This document shows, one piece after another, positions 45,211 to 58,104 of a stretch of DNA of 64,000 nucleotides; the stretch's first letter is position 1, and the number at the start of each line of letters is the position of its first letter. Position numbers and translations under genes: made by a program. Location of the stretch: positions 96,641,969-96,705,968 of the forward strand of contig JAQMRL010000003.1 of the NCBI GenBank assembly GCA_035578175.1, given 5' to 3'. A model generated the notes under the pieces. It did not search any database and had not been told where the DNA came from. It saw only the letters and a list, made by a program, of their open reading frames with translations. The stretch comes from Catonia carolina (taxonomy: Eukaryota > Arthropoda > Insecta > Hemiptera > Achilidae).

Positions 45211-47320
45211 ATATCTACAAATAAAAAAATTAATCCATAGGGTAAAAAAAAGGTAAATCCATAGGGTAAAAGGGTAAATTATTTGTATTGTGTTAACTGT
45301 TTTTAAGGTTCTGGAAAATTCTCTTTAGAACCTACTAGAAGGCTAACTTAGCAATCTATATAAATAAGAATGCAAAGTAAACCCTTGGTGAGTATTGTTC
45401 AAAATTTGTGCTATTAAGAGGGTAGTCAACTCAAGAAGATGATTTTTTTAATTTTGATTGTTAACATTTTTTAAATCACAGCTTGTGTTTACTTTGTTTG
45501 TACGTTGACAAAAAGTTATAAAAACATCTGTTTAAAATAAAGCTAACTAGCAAAGCGAGTGAAATTATTCCTTAAACTTTAAATTAAGTTTTCCGGAAAT
45601 GTGTTTTTGCATGATTGTACAATCTTGGGAATTAAATATTTTGGTTTTTGCTGGCGGTATTTGGATAATATTCTTCAAATGTTTATAATTTCTTGCTCTG
45701 TTATCTGTTGAATGATTATTATAAAAAACTTAGTAGTAGTGATTTAGTTAAAAAATAATTTGTGAATACGTAAAATAAATGTTTTTTAAAATATGGTTTT
45801 TCTTCAATTAATTTCTTGTAAGAAAAAATAAATACAATAGCATACAACAGATGATAAACAGCAATTTTCTGTATTTTTTAGCACAAGAATCATGTTGATA
45901 TCTTTCTTGGTTCCTGAGATATTTGATTCTCCGTAAAAGCCCGCTTTTCCACTCCCACCCTTATATTAGGGGCTGTAATTATTTTTTTGGCCTGGTACAA
46001 GTGGTAGATCATTACTTGTAAATTACTCTTTCATTTAAAATATATAATGATAAATTATAGCCTGTAGTTTTCATTTTCATTTTCTGGGTTGACTATCCCT
46101 CAGAGTTAGGATAACTTGTCATTTTGTAATAATGAATCGAATTTCTGTGATGTTAGTATGTCCTCTATAAACTAAATTAAAATGCTCAACCTGTTTTATT
46201 AAATATCACCACAGATAATTCCTTGAAACTTTAGGAATGTCACATATATAGAGTTAGGTAAATAACTTCAGAATTTTCTGATAAAAATTACAAATAAGAA
46301 TTTTTATATGATATAGTCTTTTCCTTTGTACTCTGTTTACCCTTTCAAATTGACAACAGAAATCTTACGACGTTTTAGTTTATAGAGTGCACTTTTTATT
46401 TTCGCCGCAAAATAAAAATTTTATGGTTTTTGTAACTTTATTATTGAAACGTATAAAGAAATGACGTTTATTAGAATATCCGCCAAAATCTCAAGGACCA
46501 CAAAACCAATCAAATTTAAATTTTGAAAAGCAATTTATTAATTTCTTTGAAGCGTCACATACTATGTGAATAAATTGGAGGGTACAGGAGAGCAACCTCT
46601 GATTAATCAACATTGTGAATTTTGTAGTTTTCATATATCAATTAACGCCACCGAGATCAAATATGGTTGATCGAAATTAATAACTGAAATACAATTTAAG
46701 CATTCTTGTTGCATGTAGGTAATACATCTAAAAGTGTTATTCAGTAAATGTTTATATTAAATATGGATAAAGTTAATATTTTGGGTAATTCACTAGTGGT
46801 GGTAGCATCGGGTGGCAGGTTGAAATAGAGGGAGAGAATTTGCCATTAGCTTAGTGCTTCTGGGACGATGAGGCATCTCCTCCCGACGAACCCCTTCTAC
46901 CCCATACTACTCTTCCTCATCCTCTCCCAAAACACTACTAAGATAATTGAAAAGGGAGAAACCCCTGGTTTTTGTTTTTTCTTTCTTCTTTTTTGTATTC
47001 TCATCCATTTCTCAAATAATTTACAGTATCAGTGTTACTGTATAGAAAAAGAATAAATAAAACTGAGAGTCTGTTTATTAAATGTAAGTATATTACCGCA
47101 CTAAATTGAGGGATTGGTATTTTAATTTAATGTATTTTATTTTTAATACACATTTAATAAGGTAAAAGTATATTGTTTAAATATTACCGTATTAAGATCA
47201 TTTTTATGACAAAATTAGAAAACTCAAATCGTTGATTATATGTAACAGTAAAATTGATTTCGAACCAGAAACATTTAAATCGTAAAGAATTACTACATTT
47301 ATAATGTATAGAAAAATTTA
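45211..47320. other. Non-coding; GC-richer patch at 46790-46960
   Basis: No gene supported. The 46790-46960 patch (CATCTCCTCCCGACGAACCC) is unlike the surrounding AT-rich DNA but matches nothing else here. Confidence 0.35.
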
Positions 47321-47626
47321 TTAGCTACTCAGTCGATCCTCCCCTGTCACTCTAAAATAAACTGCACCTTTACAAGCAAAACGGTTTGAACACATGGCCT
47401 GCAGATCTATGCCTGGACCAAAGGAAGCGCCCCAAATGACACAGATATTTAGCAGATCAAAGGTTCCAAAAGAAGGTGCTGAGGGACAATGCAGATGTTC
47501 TATAGTATAATCACACCAATGGCATCCACCGTGATTTTTATCTGAATTCAATAGCTGAAGAAATATGTAAGTGTACCAAGAAGTTCGAAGATCGGCTTTA
47601 CGACTATGAACAGTAAAGCATTTCAA
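47321..47626 (-). other. Unidentified open frame in GC-richer patch
   Basis: A 101-codon minus-strand frame with NHGGCHWCDYTIEHLHCPSA, then WGASFGPGIDLQAMCSNRFA and a stop. Cys, His and Trp content and the locally raised GC are more protein-like than usual here, and three frames are partly open. Not recognised; it could be an exon or a decayed mobile ORF. Confidence 0.25.
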
Positions 47627-47914
47627 CAGTTGGACACTAGTGTGATAGTTAGATAATTGAAAAGAACAAACCCTGTAGATTTAGTGTGTATAAAGACTAA
47701 ATAATACTTAAAATTAAAACTTTAGGATATAAGTTATAAATAAACGTTACTAAAATACAATTTAAGTGTAAATAAAACTGAAGTTAAAAGTTAGATTTAA
47801 GTTGTAAATATATTACTAAAATAATTTTGCAAGTGAAATCATAAAATAAGTGGTCGCCAGCGGATGAGTGCATAACTGAGAGGAAAGAGAATAATATACC
47901 TAGCTAAAAATAAA

Positions 47915-48072
47915 TAGCACGTGGTGCAGTGATCAGCGCAACTATACCGGGGTTCCTGGTTCGATTCCGGATCGAATCTGGCATTTTTCAACTGTATATC
48001 ACCTCATATTGTTACCTACGCACAAGCCAATGTGTATGTAGGCTTCACCACTCAATAAAAATAAAAATAACT
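47915..48072 (+). repeat. SINE family 3 copy
   Basis: Head CACGTGGTGCAGTGATCAGC (A box), B box GGTTCGATTCC at about 47959, tail CACCTCATATTGTTACC and CACCACTCAATAAAAATAAA as at 4270-4425. Confidence 0.7.
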
Positions 48073-48204
48073 AGTTGCAGTAAAGTTGAGTCAAAAAAAC
48101 CGCATTTAGAATTAATTTTTACGTTATTTTCATTTCATTCAACACAATTTTATTCATTTTTGTACAAAAATTTATATAAAACAAAAAAGAAATACTTAAT
48201 TTAG

Positions 48205-48455
48205 AAAAATGGAGTCGCTTAGACGAGAAGAAACGTGTACTTCTATCGTTTGGTGTACCTGGAGTAAAATAACAAGTTATTGTACAGCTGAAGGTCTTTA
48301 ATGGTAACCGTCCACAAATATTTTTAACCGAATGCTGCATAAAGCGGCAAGGTCTGAAATTTGCATTACTATTTGCCACAATTCAAAGATAGAGAATATT
48401 AAACACCTACTGGTGGATTGCCCAGTGTACGTTTCTTTACGAAGTGTATAATATA
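48205..48455 (+). pseudogene. Fragment of a LINE/retroelement C-terminal zinc-knuckle region
   Basis: With frame changes it reads ...ICHNSKIENIKHLLVDCPVY and VSLR, like the C...C...H..L.CP.Y end that follows the RNase H domain in R1- and Jockey/I-type ORF2 proteins. No boundaries or tail found. Confidence 0.45.
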
Positions 48456-49555
48456 AAAGGAAATTATGACATATCCTAGCCTCTGTGGTTGTCATTAAAA
48501 TCAAGAAAAAGCTTTGTTATATTTATCGTCTCGATTTGTGTGCTAAGATTTAAAACTAAATATTAAATTGATGTTTTTATCGATACTCGAATTTTCGTAG
48601 CATGAAAATTTAATAAATTTGATCGCCAATAAAATAATTCATAAAGATCATTTTTGGAATCATCTAAATAACTGTGAAATATTTTTTACGAGTATTATGG
48701 TTTATATCATATTTTATAGATATTTCTTTTAAAAAAAAACCAGAAATAGTAAAAGTCAAGTATTAAGAACAATTTAGATGCATATTTATGCAGGTCATTC
48801 ATCTAAATTTTGAAGCATAAATTATGTAATATTATTTCATTTTAGACTTGAACTCGTTTTGGCAACAATTACAGTTAAACGGACACAATAGTTAGTGTTA
48901 AAAATACCCCAATTAGTACTTGATGACGTAATGGAATGTAGATGAAGAGGGAGGTGGAATGGGTTACGACAAGCACGGATTGGGGAATGAGCTCATAATT
49001 ATAGTTCAACTGGGGGGTCAATGGTTTTGCTGTTGACAATAATTATTTGTAGTAATAGCTTAAAGCTTTTGTTAAGAATTATAATATCCTACAGTATTAT
49101 TGTTATTACAAGAACTGTCTGTCAGTCGAACGGGCGGAAAACATGGCCACCCAGACACAGGAAAGACTTATTACTGTGCTTACTTTGCTCTTCGTTAGGT
49201 CATACATATGATAATTAGTTAATAGCGGTGGACTTTTATTTTATTCCATCTAATTCATTTAAAAGACTTCCTTAACTTTATCATTGTTATATCCTTTTGG
49301 ATAGGGAGATTAAAGCAAACTCATCATTTCACTTAAATTAATCTGTCTTTAATCGTTCTTCTATTTGAAAAATAAACAAATCTTAAAGTGTAATACATTA
49401 GTTCACTGTGCTCTATTCATTGACTATATATGTTGAAAATTTGATTCAGAAAGGCCAGGAGTAGAATATGGAATTAAGATCGGAAAAAACCTAATTGTAT
49501 ACTATTTTCAGATGTTATAGTGATAAACCTCAAGGTATTCTACGTCGTTATTTAG
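48456..49555. other. Non-coding, nothing recognised
   Basis: No supported gene; frames are short. Confidence 0.4.
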
Positions 49556-50466
49556 TGGTATCTAACTTGAGTTTCAAGTTTCAACTTCGTACGATGTTCC
49601 ATTCTTGAGATATTTTTTTCACACAGAGACCAATCGCTAAAAACATGTTTTTTGGGTTCAGGGGGTCTGAAAACGTGTATATCCGATGAAAACTCGACTT
49701 CGAAAAATTGACATAAAAACAATACTTTCCTTTCTATATATTCATACTTTTTTTGTTTTTTAGTAACAGTGTATTTCGTTTACAATCAGTTTATAAATAC
49801 AAAAACTTTAAGCAAAATCGAGAAAATCGGAGTAATGTCCTTAGAACTAAAATAACACCCACTCTCAGTAGTGTGTTTCAACAAGACTAAACGTGAAGAA
49901 AAAAAAATATATGTATATATGTACAAAACTAAACTTGATGAACTGTGAAACAACATCTTGAAACACGAAGTTGTTGAAGCTGGAAATGATGACGATGATA
50001 TAGATGATAACGATGGCTGTTATGAGATGACGATGATAGTTGAAGTAGAAAAGAAAAATAATGTATAAATGATTGACAAAATCGTAGAGGTAAGTCTAGA
50101 GTTTTAAAACGTTTCAGTCTGTAAGTATCTTCGCTGTTGTCGAAGGAGGCTAATCGCTAATGGATTCTGATGGTCTTCTATTTTTTTTAAATGTTTTTCG
50201 CTATGTTATTTAATTTCTTCTCTTATGAAGGGCAGGTTTAGGTCATTGTATTATAGTATTTCATTGGTTACGTACCATGGGGCTGCAGTGATTAGTCTCA
50301 GGCATTTTGATTAGAAGCGCTATATTTACATTAGTATTTCTATATTTGATGAACCAGCTGTACCCCATAGCTCTAACCCATAAGCCCAAACTGGTGTAGT
50401 ATTACTTTGTATGCGAGTACTTTATTTTCAAGGGAGTGTTATATTCATATAGGCAAGAGAAAGTCA
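49556..50466 (-). mobile_element. ACTTTCTCTTGCC element, 5' part, split by a LINE
   Basis: The complement of 50440-50466 is the element's first bases (ACTTTCTCTTGCCTATATGA) and 49556-49746 continues it (GGAAAGTATTG..., AACATCGTACGAAG). Between them lies a minus-strand LINE with a 10-bp TSD. The remaining 3' part of the element is missing. Confidence 0.75.
49747..50439 (-). pseudogene. Jockey-like LINE nested in ACTTTCTCTTGCC element
   Basis: TATATTCATA at 49737-49746 and 50440-50449 is a perfect TSD. The T run at 49748-49754 complements the poly(A). The minus strand from 50425 encodes, with frame breaks, LAYKVILHQFG, YGVQLV, LRLITAAPWYVTNEI, LYNDLNLPFIREE and IEDHQNP. A GAT/GAC-rich 3' UTR lies at 49985-50050. 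Confidence 0.75.
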
Positions 50467-50999
50467 AAATTATTCTTAAAAGTTTATATACTCTCGAAAG
50501 CCTAAACATTGAGTACATGAGCACAAAAAGAACTGGCTGAATGGTACACAATAAACTAATTTGAATAGCCTACTTTTTGTTATTGTAAAGGTCGTTTAAA
50601 CTACAAATGCAAATCATTTTATCTGAATAAAAAACATATTTTCAAAGTACGTATTCAAATTTTTATTTGACCGATCATCTAGTTGATAGTCAATACAGAT
50701 TAGAATTTCTGATATATTCTCCATGTCCGTCACAAGGTCGTATGCGGTAACCAATCTAGAACAAATCATTGAATATTTTGATTTATTCTGCAATAAATCA
50801 GTGCGATAAAAAGTCTAGACCTAATTCTAGAAAATCCTATATATTATGTATGTCTTCAGTACTTTCTCACTACAGTCTGGTGACAATAAGTTTCGTAATG
50901 TTTCAAAAATTCTGTTTACTAACATACAGGTATATTTACGTATGTCAAGAGTCCTACCCACTGGAAACTGGTTTTCATAATGATATCTATCAGAATTTG

Positions 51000-51345
51000 C
51001 ACTCAATCTGTTAGTTCCAGGGCTACAAAAAAATAGTTCTGTTTCTTATCACTAGGTCAGCCAAATAAATGACAGAATCATTTAAGAACAGAAGAGGTAG
51101 AATGCATTAATCAGAGCTTGCTCCTTTGAAAGTAATCGATTTCATTATACAGCCAGACCCTGTCGTGATTGAAGTGAAGGTGGCAGAGTGTAAAATATGT
51201 GCTTTTCAAAAAGCCCGCCATACTGATAAGCATACTGTTCAATTCAGTGAAGAAGGCAATGGTAAAATACCTCATTCCTCGTTGTACTTAGTAAAACCTC
51301 TACAGATTCACACCAGGTTTTCGGCTGATGACCAAAACTACAACC
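51000..51345 (-). repeat. GTTG element, 5'-truncated
   Basis: Starts inside the element at GCACTCAATCTGTTAG and runs to GCTGATGACCAAAAC. The 97-codon frame at 51126-51419 is repeat-derived. Confidence 0.75.
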
Positions 51346-52044
51346 TATCAGCGTGTCTATGTCTGCATTTCATTTCTAGATTAATTTCCCTTAAAAATAC
51401 ATTAAAATTTCCAAACTAGAAAAAATAAGCATTTCCTATATATTCTTGAAAGGATTAGAAATGAAGTCCCAAAATTAGGAAAATAATCTGGTAAACATTG
51501 TAAATAAATCTCTCTAAATTAACCTCAATTTTCCAGAATTTCCCCCTTTTACTGAACGTTGTAAGTGGTAGGGTAACGAAGAAATGGTAAGTGGCATCTT
51601 AGGGTTAGAGAAAAATAGTTTTCTTAAATGTATTATTTAGAACTAAATTTTGATTATAATTTTACAAAATTTTTATGAAAAACTGAAGTGATAAAAGGAC
51701 TGTCAAGGGAATTAACACCTAGAGCTTGGCTATGAGAATTGACAATCTCAGAGTGGAAGTGGACATACAGGATATTATAAGAAGAACACGACACGATGAA
51801 AGTTTTGGAGAGAACAAATGTGAACAGTATGGATCCAAAAACCTCAAAAAACTCGTTAAATCTCAAATACTGGATATCAACAGACTTATTGATAGGTCCT
51901 CAAAACGATGAATGACAATCGGTTATCACTGCCACCAAAGACTTAATTTTTCAGATTAAAACGGACAACATTAATCATCAAAAGCGGAAACTTTGTTCTT
52001 AAATACACAATCTAAATCATGTTTTATAAGTGGCCATAATGTAA
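51346..52044. other. No recognised feature
   Basis: Two opposed short frames at 51654-51911 are unsupported. Confidence 0.4.
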
Positions 52045-52315
52045 TCTGTTAGCGGCGAAGTAAAGTAGCCCAACTGGCTTTAATCCCGGGTTTGAATGTT
52101 GGTAATTTTTTTTTTTGTTTAACGTCCGACTGTTCTGCAATTACTGCTAATGCAGACAGTGAAGAATGAAATGATTTTTTTGTAACGTATGAAAATATGC
52201 CGTCCCTGAATGGGATTCGAACCCAAGACCGCCTGATGAGAGGCGAGCTCGTTACCAACTGCGCCAATGCGGCCGGCGAATGTTGGTAAGGACTGGAATT
52301 TCTTCTTCCGAAATT
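52045..52315 (+). repeat. Decayed tRNA-headed repeat that received a SINE
   Basis: TAGCGGCGAAGTAAAGTAGC and CCCGGGTTTGAATG look like old A- and B-box regions; the sequence resumes at 52290 (GGACTGGAATTTCTTCTTCC) after the inserted family-1 SINE. Confidence 0.4.
52106..52277 (-). repeat. tRNA-derived SINE (family 1), complete with 12-bp TSD
   Basis: The complement begins GCCGGCCGCATTGGCGCAGT (A box TGGCGCAGTTGG), then ACCGCC-complement and B box GGTTCGAATCCC. The tail follows (CTGCATTAGCAGTAATTGCA, CAGTCGGACGTTAAAC) and poly(A) (T run 52106-52116). Perfect GAATGTTGGTAA at 52094-52105 and 52278-52289. Intact boxes and TSD make it the youngest-looking SINE in the window. Confidence 0.9.
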
Positions 52316-53764
52316 TTTATCTTTTACCTGTCACTATCTGCAGTATGATTGGGTAAATATTCGAAAGTAAAACAAAAAATACAGTTTCAAAAAGAAATAA
52401 ATTACTACACGCAATGAAAGCAACCGTAAGTATGCATCGTCCCTCTGTACGTGATTTTAGCCTTACTTTTGGCATTTTATTATAACATTTATCTTTAACT
52501 TTAAATCAAAAATTTTTAATTTTGAAAAGTAATTATTTTACCCTCTAACGTGTGGATTCTAAAAAATAATTAAATAAAAATACGATTTTTTTAAATATTA
52601 TTTAAATTCAATCGAACGTATCCTTCGGTATTATTGTAAACAAACAATTTTAATAAATCAGCATATTTTGATTGCAAAGCTGAAGTTCCTAAGTTTTGAT
52701 TTCCTGCAATGATTTACAAGAAACACAGGATAATAATGTCATTAAAATTCTCAAATCCTAATTAATATTAATCCTCCAATATGTAACATAAAATCTCCAG
52801 ATTTGCTAGGAATCACACAAATCTGATGGAGTCGAGGAATTATACATTAACATAACACTACAAGTACAAATTGAATTAATTTAATTCAAATTTAAAATTG
52901 AATATAATACAATTTTAACTCTTTGGAGCAGTCTCATTTTTTTGTGTCCTCCTGCAAGCCATTAACACCATTTTTATTTATTTAATAACACATTATAATA
53001 ACTTTTGCTAGTTGTCTTTCCAAAGATGCAAAATTAAATTAAACAAGTAAAAACTATTCATTAGAAAGTAATCGCTTATGACTTTAGTTGATGTAAGTAT
53101 AAATTCACTTCGAATATTAATATATAATAATAATGAATTAATTTACACTATAATTTTGATTGATGCACTTAATTAATTCTTAAAATCCAATTTCACAATA
53201 ACTACATGTAGTATTATTTTTTTATGCGTTGCATCAGTGTTATTTACGAAATAAGTATGTACCTAAATAAACTATTCCCGTCACCACACGACTCTTCAAA
53301 ATTAAATTATACTTCACAAAGTCGCTGCCAGATTAGTAGCACCACCTAAACTTTAGTTCAATGTTTTGTTTTTCCCCCATAAAATCTCGTTACAGTTCTA
53401 ACCAATTTTCATTTTCTATAGAAGTTTTTTTTTAACCAAAACTTAATTTGTTTAATCCTTTCATTAGAACTCTGTATTTAAGGACAAATAGTATAACCAT
53501 ATAAAATGGATTGGAACAGATTTTGTGTTTATGTTTGATTATCAGAATATTTTTTTTAATCTTTTATTTGAAATTTTCAACAGTACACAAATATATGACT
53601 ACTAGAAAATGTGTTGTCCGTACATAACCAAGTAACATGAAGGGAAACATAAAAACAAAGATTGATACCCATTGGTATTTCTCAGGGTGTATAAGTAAGT
53701 ATTAAATATGATAATTAGTTCGTTTAATTGTTATTATTTTTATTATATTATTGTTCTTATTATT
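52316..53764. other. AT-rich, nothing recognised
   Basis: No supported feature. Confidence 0.4.
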
Positions 53765-54370
53765 ATTATTATTTTAGTTAGAACTCAGAGAAGATCTCTA
53801 TTCCATCTTCTTTTTAGGCGCCGGGCTGGATTCCCACGAAGGTGAAAGCGATGAAGTTCTTGAATTAGAAGATTCGGATTTATTAGTATTTTAGAAAAGA
53901 ATACTTTACAATAGGACTTTGCTTCTTCTTCAACAGTAGAAATCCCGAAGTCGGTGTGTAGTACTTACGTAGTACAGAGCTTTAGATATTAAACGGAGAA
54001 ATTTTGATTGGAACGTCTGCTGATGGTTAAGATTACTGGATTTTGCTGAGCCAAATAATTGGACTCCGTAAGTCCAAACTGGTTTAAATAAAGATTTATA
54101 CAGCAGTAATTTTGAAGAAATTGGCAAGGAGAGGTTCTACGAAGAAATCGGTACAGTTGGAATTTTGTATTTAATTGAAGTCTTTTCTTTTTTATGTGCG
54201 ACAGCCACGTAAGTCTTTTGTCCAAGATAAGCACTAAGTATCGAATTTTACACTTCTGAGGTATGGGAACGTTATTACGAAAAACATTAGCGCATATTCC
54301 TTTTCGAAGAGTAAAAGAAACATGAATAGATTTGGTTGGATTAATTTGTATTCAAAATATTTAGTATAAA
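53765..54370 (-). pseudogene. Jockey-like LINE 3' fragment, frameshifted
   Basis: The minus strand carries NPTKSIHVSFTLRKGICANV, then LVLILDKRLTWLSHIKKKRL, then in another frame MPISSKLLLYKSLFKPVWTY and GVQLFGSAKSSNL, ending RRLKRRWNRDLL. The end runs into a (TAA)n-like tail (ATTATTATTATTATT at 53760-53774). At least two frameshifts. Confidence 0.8.
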
Positions 54371-55409
54371 TTTAAAATTAAGGATGAGATTTTAGTTTTT
54401 ATATTTATTTATATTTTTATTAAGTTTGTAATAGTATTTTAATAAATATTTAATGTACACTTTATTCATCAGGTGAGCATCTTAAATATTTATATTAAAT
54501 TTTCGAAGGTGTTTCATAATAAAAATTTGGCTTAAAAGTAAAACAAGAAATGAATCGTAAACAAATATGATTTTCCTTTATTTATTTTATTTATTTATAA
54601 CGTATATGGTACGTGAATTGGTTTCAGTCGTTGTATTCCCCTTACAATTCCCTGTTAGAAGAAGAAGTTGTTGGCATGTTATGGGAGCAGACTGGCGTCG
54701 TAGCCAAAAGGAGATTCAAGCTTCCCGTTCTATAAAAGATCTACGGTTCCGCTCCCATTGGCATCGTGTACCCTAATAATAATATATCACAGGTAGCTTC
54801 AGTATTGCGGTATTTCCTGTTCTAAATGCAAAGCATCTTTCCCCATACACTTTACTTGTACGATCGAATACCGTACCAGTCTGATAACTCTTAACTTGAA
54901 ACAACTTTCTTCTTGAAAATCGATAAGAAAAAGTACGATTTCCTCGGGGTAGTTTATCCTCGGATAAGTGACTGTAAACATTGATTATTTTATCATAGGT
55001 AACACCTTATGGGTATTTCTTTATTACAGCTAATGAGATTTTACTTACTCTACAAAATTGAAATCAAATTTATCTTTACTAAGCACATTCCAGAGATGTT
55101 CTCATCAAAAAAATTGTATAGACACATATACTTCAAGTATATCCAAATCGAATAAAATCCAAAGCGATAAAACAAATAGGTCAATGCATTCATTCATATT
55201 CGAATGGCTTCCCCTTGTTGCTGTAACCACAATTTTTTTCAGTAATCATTCTTTTCATTTCTACGTACGTACTTAATTTCATGACTTTCATTAAAGCTAT
55301 TTAGTTCTAGTTTCTTGGCCTTTCCTTTCCTCTCCTCTGGTTCGTCGCCCAACATCTCACAATTAAATCATTTCGTCTCATAGCGTGCCCGATACATTTA
55401 CCCCGCCTT
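54371..55409. other. No firm feature
   Basis: A plus-strand frame at 54642-54776 (RRRSCWHVMGADWRRSQKEI) has a LINE-C-terminus flavour but I could not place it. Confidence 0.35.
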
Positions 55410-55800
55410 TTTCAAGCTTTTAATTAGGTTTTTAGGGCATGTAATGCCTATGGGGTTATAGGAATATGTTAAAGATTAGGTGGGTGGACAAAATAAGTAA
55501 TATAGAGGTACTTAGACGAGTGGATGAAAGAAGAAGTATATGGAAACTTCTTACCATAAGAAGGGATAGGCTAGTGGGGCATATCGTAAGACGAAGTATT
55601 GGTCTATCAATAATGGATGATAATATTGAGGGAGTGAATTGTAGGGGGAGGCGAAGGTTTGAATATTTTAAGCAAATTACAAAATATGTAGGGTGTTACA
55701 GCTATGTAGATATGAAACTACTTGCGCAAGATAGAACAGCTTGGAGAACTGCATCAAACCAGTCGAAGTACTGATTTCAAAAAAAGAAAGGTGCATCCTC
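55410..55800 (+). pseudogene. RTE-like EN/RT C-terminal fragment
   Basis: The plus frame reads IRWVDKISNIEVLRRVDERR, WKLLTIRRDRLVGHIVRRS, GRRRFEYFKQITKYVGC and LAQDRTAWRTASNQSKY with a stop at 55772. The order WxDKxxNxExLRR...DxLxGHxxR...RxAWRxAxNQS is characteristic of the C-terminal part of RTE-type ORF2 proteins. It is 5'-truncated and its first codons are in another frame. A-rich end AAAAAAAGAAAGG. Confidence 0.75.
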
Positions 55801-56602
55801 CACCCAATTTTTTTAAACTTAAGCTATCATTAGTCTTTAGTTAATAAGTTACTCTAATCTAAGCTAATAGCCTGAATAACATTCAGAGGTTTTCCCATTG
55901 AATTCACCTTTAATTTTTATTAAGGTCATTACTTTATTGGTGGTATAAATATATATAATACGCAACCACAGATTATGTATATACACGTTTTAAATTTAGC
56001 GAATTTAAAACACAAGAAAAAATCTCTATTATAACACTTTTGCACGATTTATACTTGAATCAGTTCATGTGTCTTCTTACGCTGGAGTAACAAAGTGAGT
56101 AGTTGGATTTCATCTATGTTATTATTCAGGTAATCTTTCTTCGTCTCTTTTCCCAAATTATGATATCACCATCATGACTATTCCATCCCAACGTTCCGAA
56201 AAAAATCGACGTTCCTGATGTAACAAGGTGCATCTATGATGTTTGGAAGTTCTTTACTTTGAAATATTTCCAGTAATACTTCATTATTTGTCCTTTCTTC
56301 TGTCAAGGAAATATTCTGCATTTACCATAGTTCTAATTTTATTTTATTTTACTTTAGCAATACCCTTGTAAAAAAACAGCAGATAAATATTTTACTTATG
56401 TTGTTACCCATTGCAGTTACCCATTGCTTTCTAAAAACGTCTATGATAAAAAGTATAGTGAATTGTTATGTTGTCTGTTGGGACTTTCTGTTCTAATGTC
56501 GCTTTATGTACAATGTGCTTGTAATACAAGTGCTTGTAACTACTCTAAAACCCCTGCTGCAAGAAGATTGTACTGCAATTCCTACTTATACCTTAACGAA
56601 CT
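55801..56602. other. No recognised feature
   Basis: AT-rich; nothing supported. Confidence 0.4.
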
Positions 56603-56821
56603 AAAGACTGCAGATGAAGGCGGAGCATAGTGACCTTGGAGACAGGACAGAGCCAATTGGCTTTCGTTAATCGTATCTGCGTTGTCACTTTGTGGTCCCG
56701 CTGTGGATAACAGCCTAACAAAATATCAGCTGGAGTTTGGTGGAAAAGAGTGTGACATAGCGAAGAGGCAATCTGACACCCGACTTTGGCTGTTATTGGC
56801 TAGATCTCATCTGCAGTCTTT
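56603..56821. repeat. 219-bp unit with perfect 15-bp terminal inverted repeats
   Basis: AAAGACTGCAGATGA at 56603-56617 and its exact complement TCATCTGCAGTCTTT at 56807-56821. The interior is GC-richer than the flanks and contains the 12-bp palindrome AGCCAATTGGCT. Possible short MITE; no TSD read. Confidence 0.55.
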
Positions 56822-58029
56822 TTTTCCTTATATACTGCTGTAGTATACGCTCCCGAGAGATAGCCGTGTGGTTTGGCAACAACCTGTATGTATATACACA
56901 TGTATTATTTAGAAGTAAAATATTTACACAATTTTAGGCATAAGCATGAAACTAATCAAATCCGTAAAAATATAGAAAAGATTTTTTTACAAAATTCTTT
57001 CATCTTTAACAAATAATTACTCAATTTTTAACAAAACTTTTAGGCAAGAAACTGAAGACAGAAATTTCAAAGAAAACAAGAATAAAAAATAGTCAAACTA
57101 CGCTCGATCTTTTTTACAATCAATTAACTAAATTCAAAGAATCATTAAGATTTTTTTTAAGTTAAATATACGAAAAATTTCGGTATTATTCAAAGATTTT
57201 ACAGTTTTAAGTAACGAAATTTTTAATAAAACGTTGTGTGTGTTAAGAACCATTATTATTGTTTCTCTACTACAAAAATTTTAATTGATTCAAAAATCGA
57301 TGTTCATGACATCGGTTAGAAGAACTTTAAACAGTCTTAACTATTGTAAAGATATCATAGATAAAAAACTTAAAACTCTACGTTCATTTCTATTTTACAA
57401 TATGTCTATAACAGTTTATTTCAAAGTGCTAATACACAAAAGCACTAAAAATTTGGTTTGTTGATTTTTATAAATTAAGTTAGCCTATATTAATATTATG
57501 AGAATTAAGTAAGGGAATTTGACTTACTTAAAATTAGTAACTAACAGAACAACCAATGACTTGTGTATTAAAATATTGAGTACCATGAAAATGTAATTAA
57601 TTGTTTTATTTCTACTTAAATAAAATTGTGTATATTATAGTAAACGAAATAATGGAAAATCCTGTATTTTATTTATTTTTTCTGAAAGTATTAACAATCT
57701 ATAGGCATAGATTGATATATTTGATCTATATCTTATATATATTTGATATATTTGATATATATATGACATATTTACACGAAAACCCCGTTTTCTTTTCGAT
57801 AACGTATAGAAAACCCAAAGTTAATGATATTTCAAAAGTAACTATTCTTTAGAACGGTGACAAAAAATTTACTTACAATTACTTGAGTGTTAGGCAACAA
57901 TAAGGCACCTGTACGTAATACTATTTTTTTAAATTTAAAAAGGTATTATGTATTGTATTGAAATGTAGTACATTTCTTCTACAGAAAGACAGACGAATAG
58001 AAAAAAGAAAATTACATTTAAGCCGTTTT
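56822..58029. other. AT-rich, nothing recognised
   Basis: Frame 57601-57852 is Tyr/Ile-rich low-complexity; not supported. Confidence 0.4.
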
Positions 58030-58104
58030 CTCGATGGTAGATTATCGCGCAGAAGAATAGGATAGCGGTGAACGAAGTGAGGTAGTGGTACTGGATAGAC
58101 AATG

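Noticed and set aside
46868..47056. 62-codon frame starting MRHLLPTNP
   Set aside because: Phe/Leu-rich low-complexity end and no family motif.
51126..51419. 97-codon frame
   Set aside because: Lies in a GTTG element; other copies do not keep the frame.
52200..52277. Functional tRNA gene on the minus strand
   Set aside because: Same reason: tRNA-derived SINE head with tail, poly(A) and 12-bp TSD.
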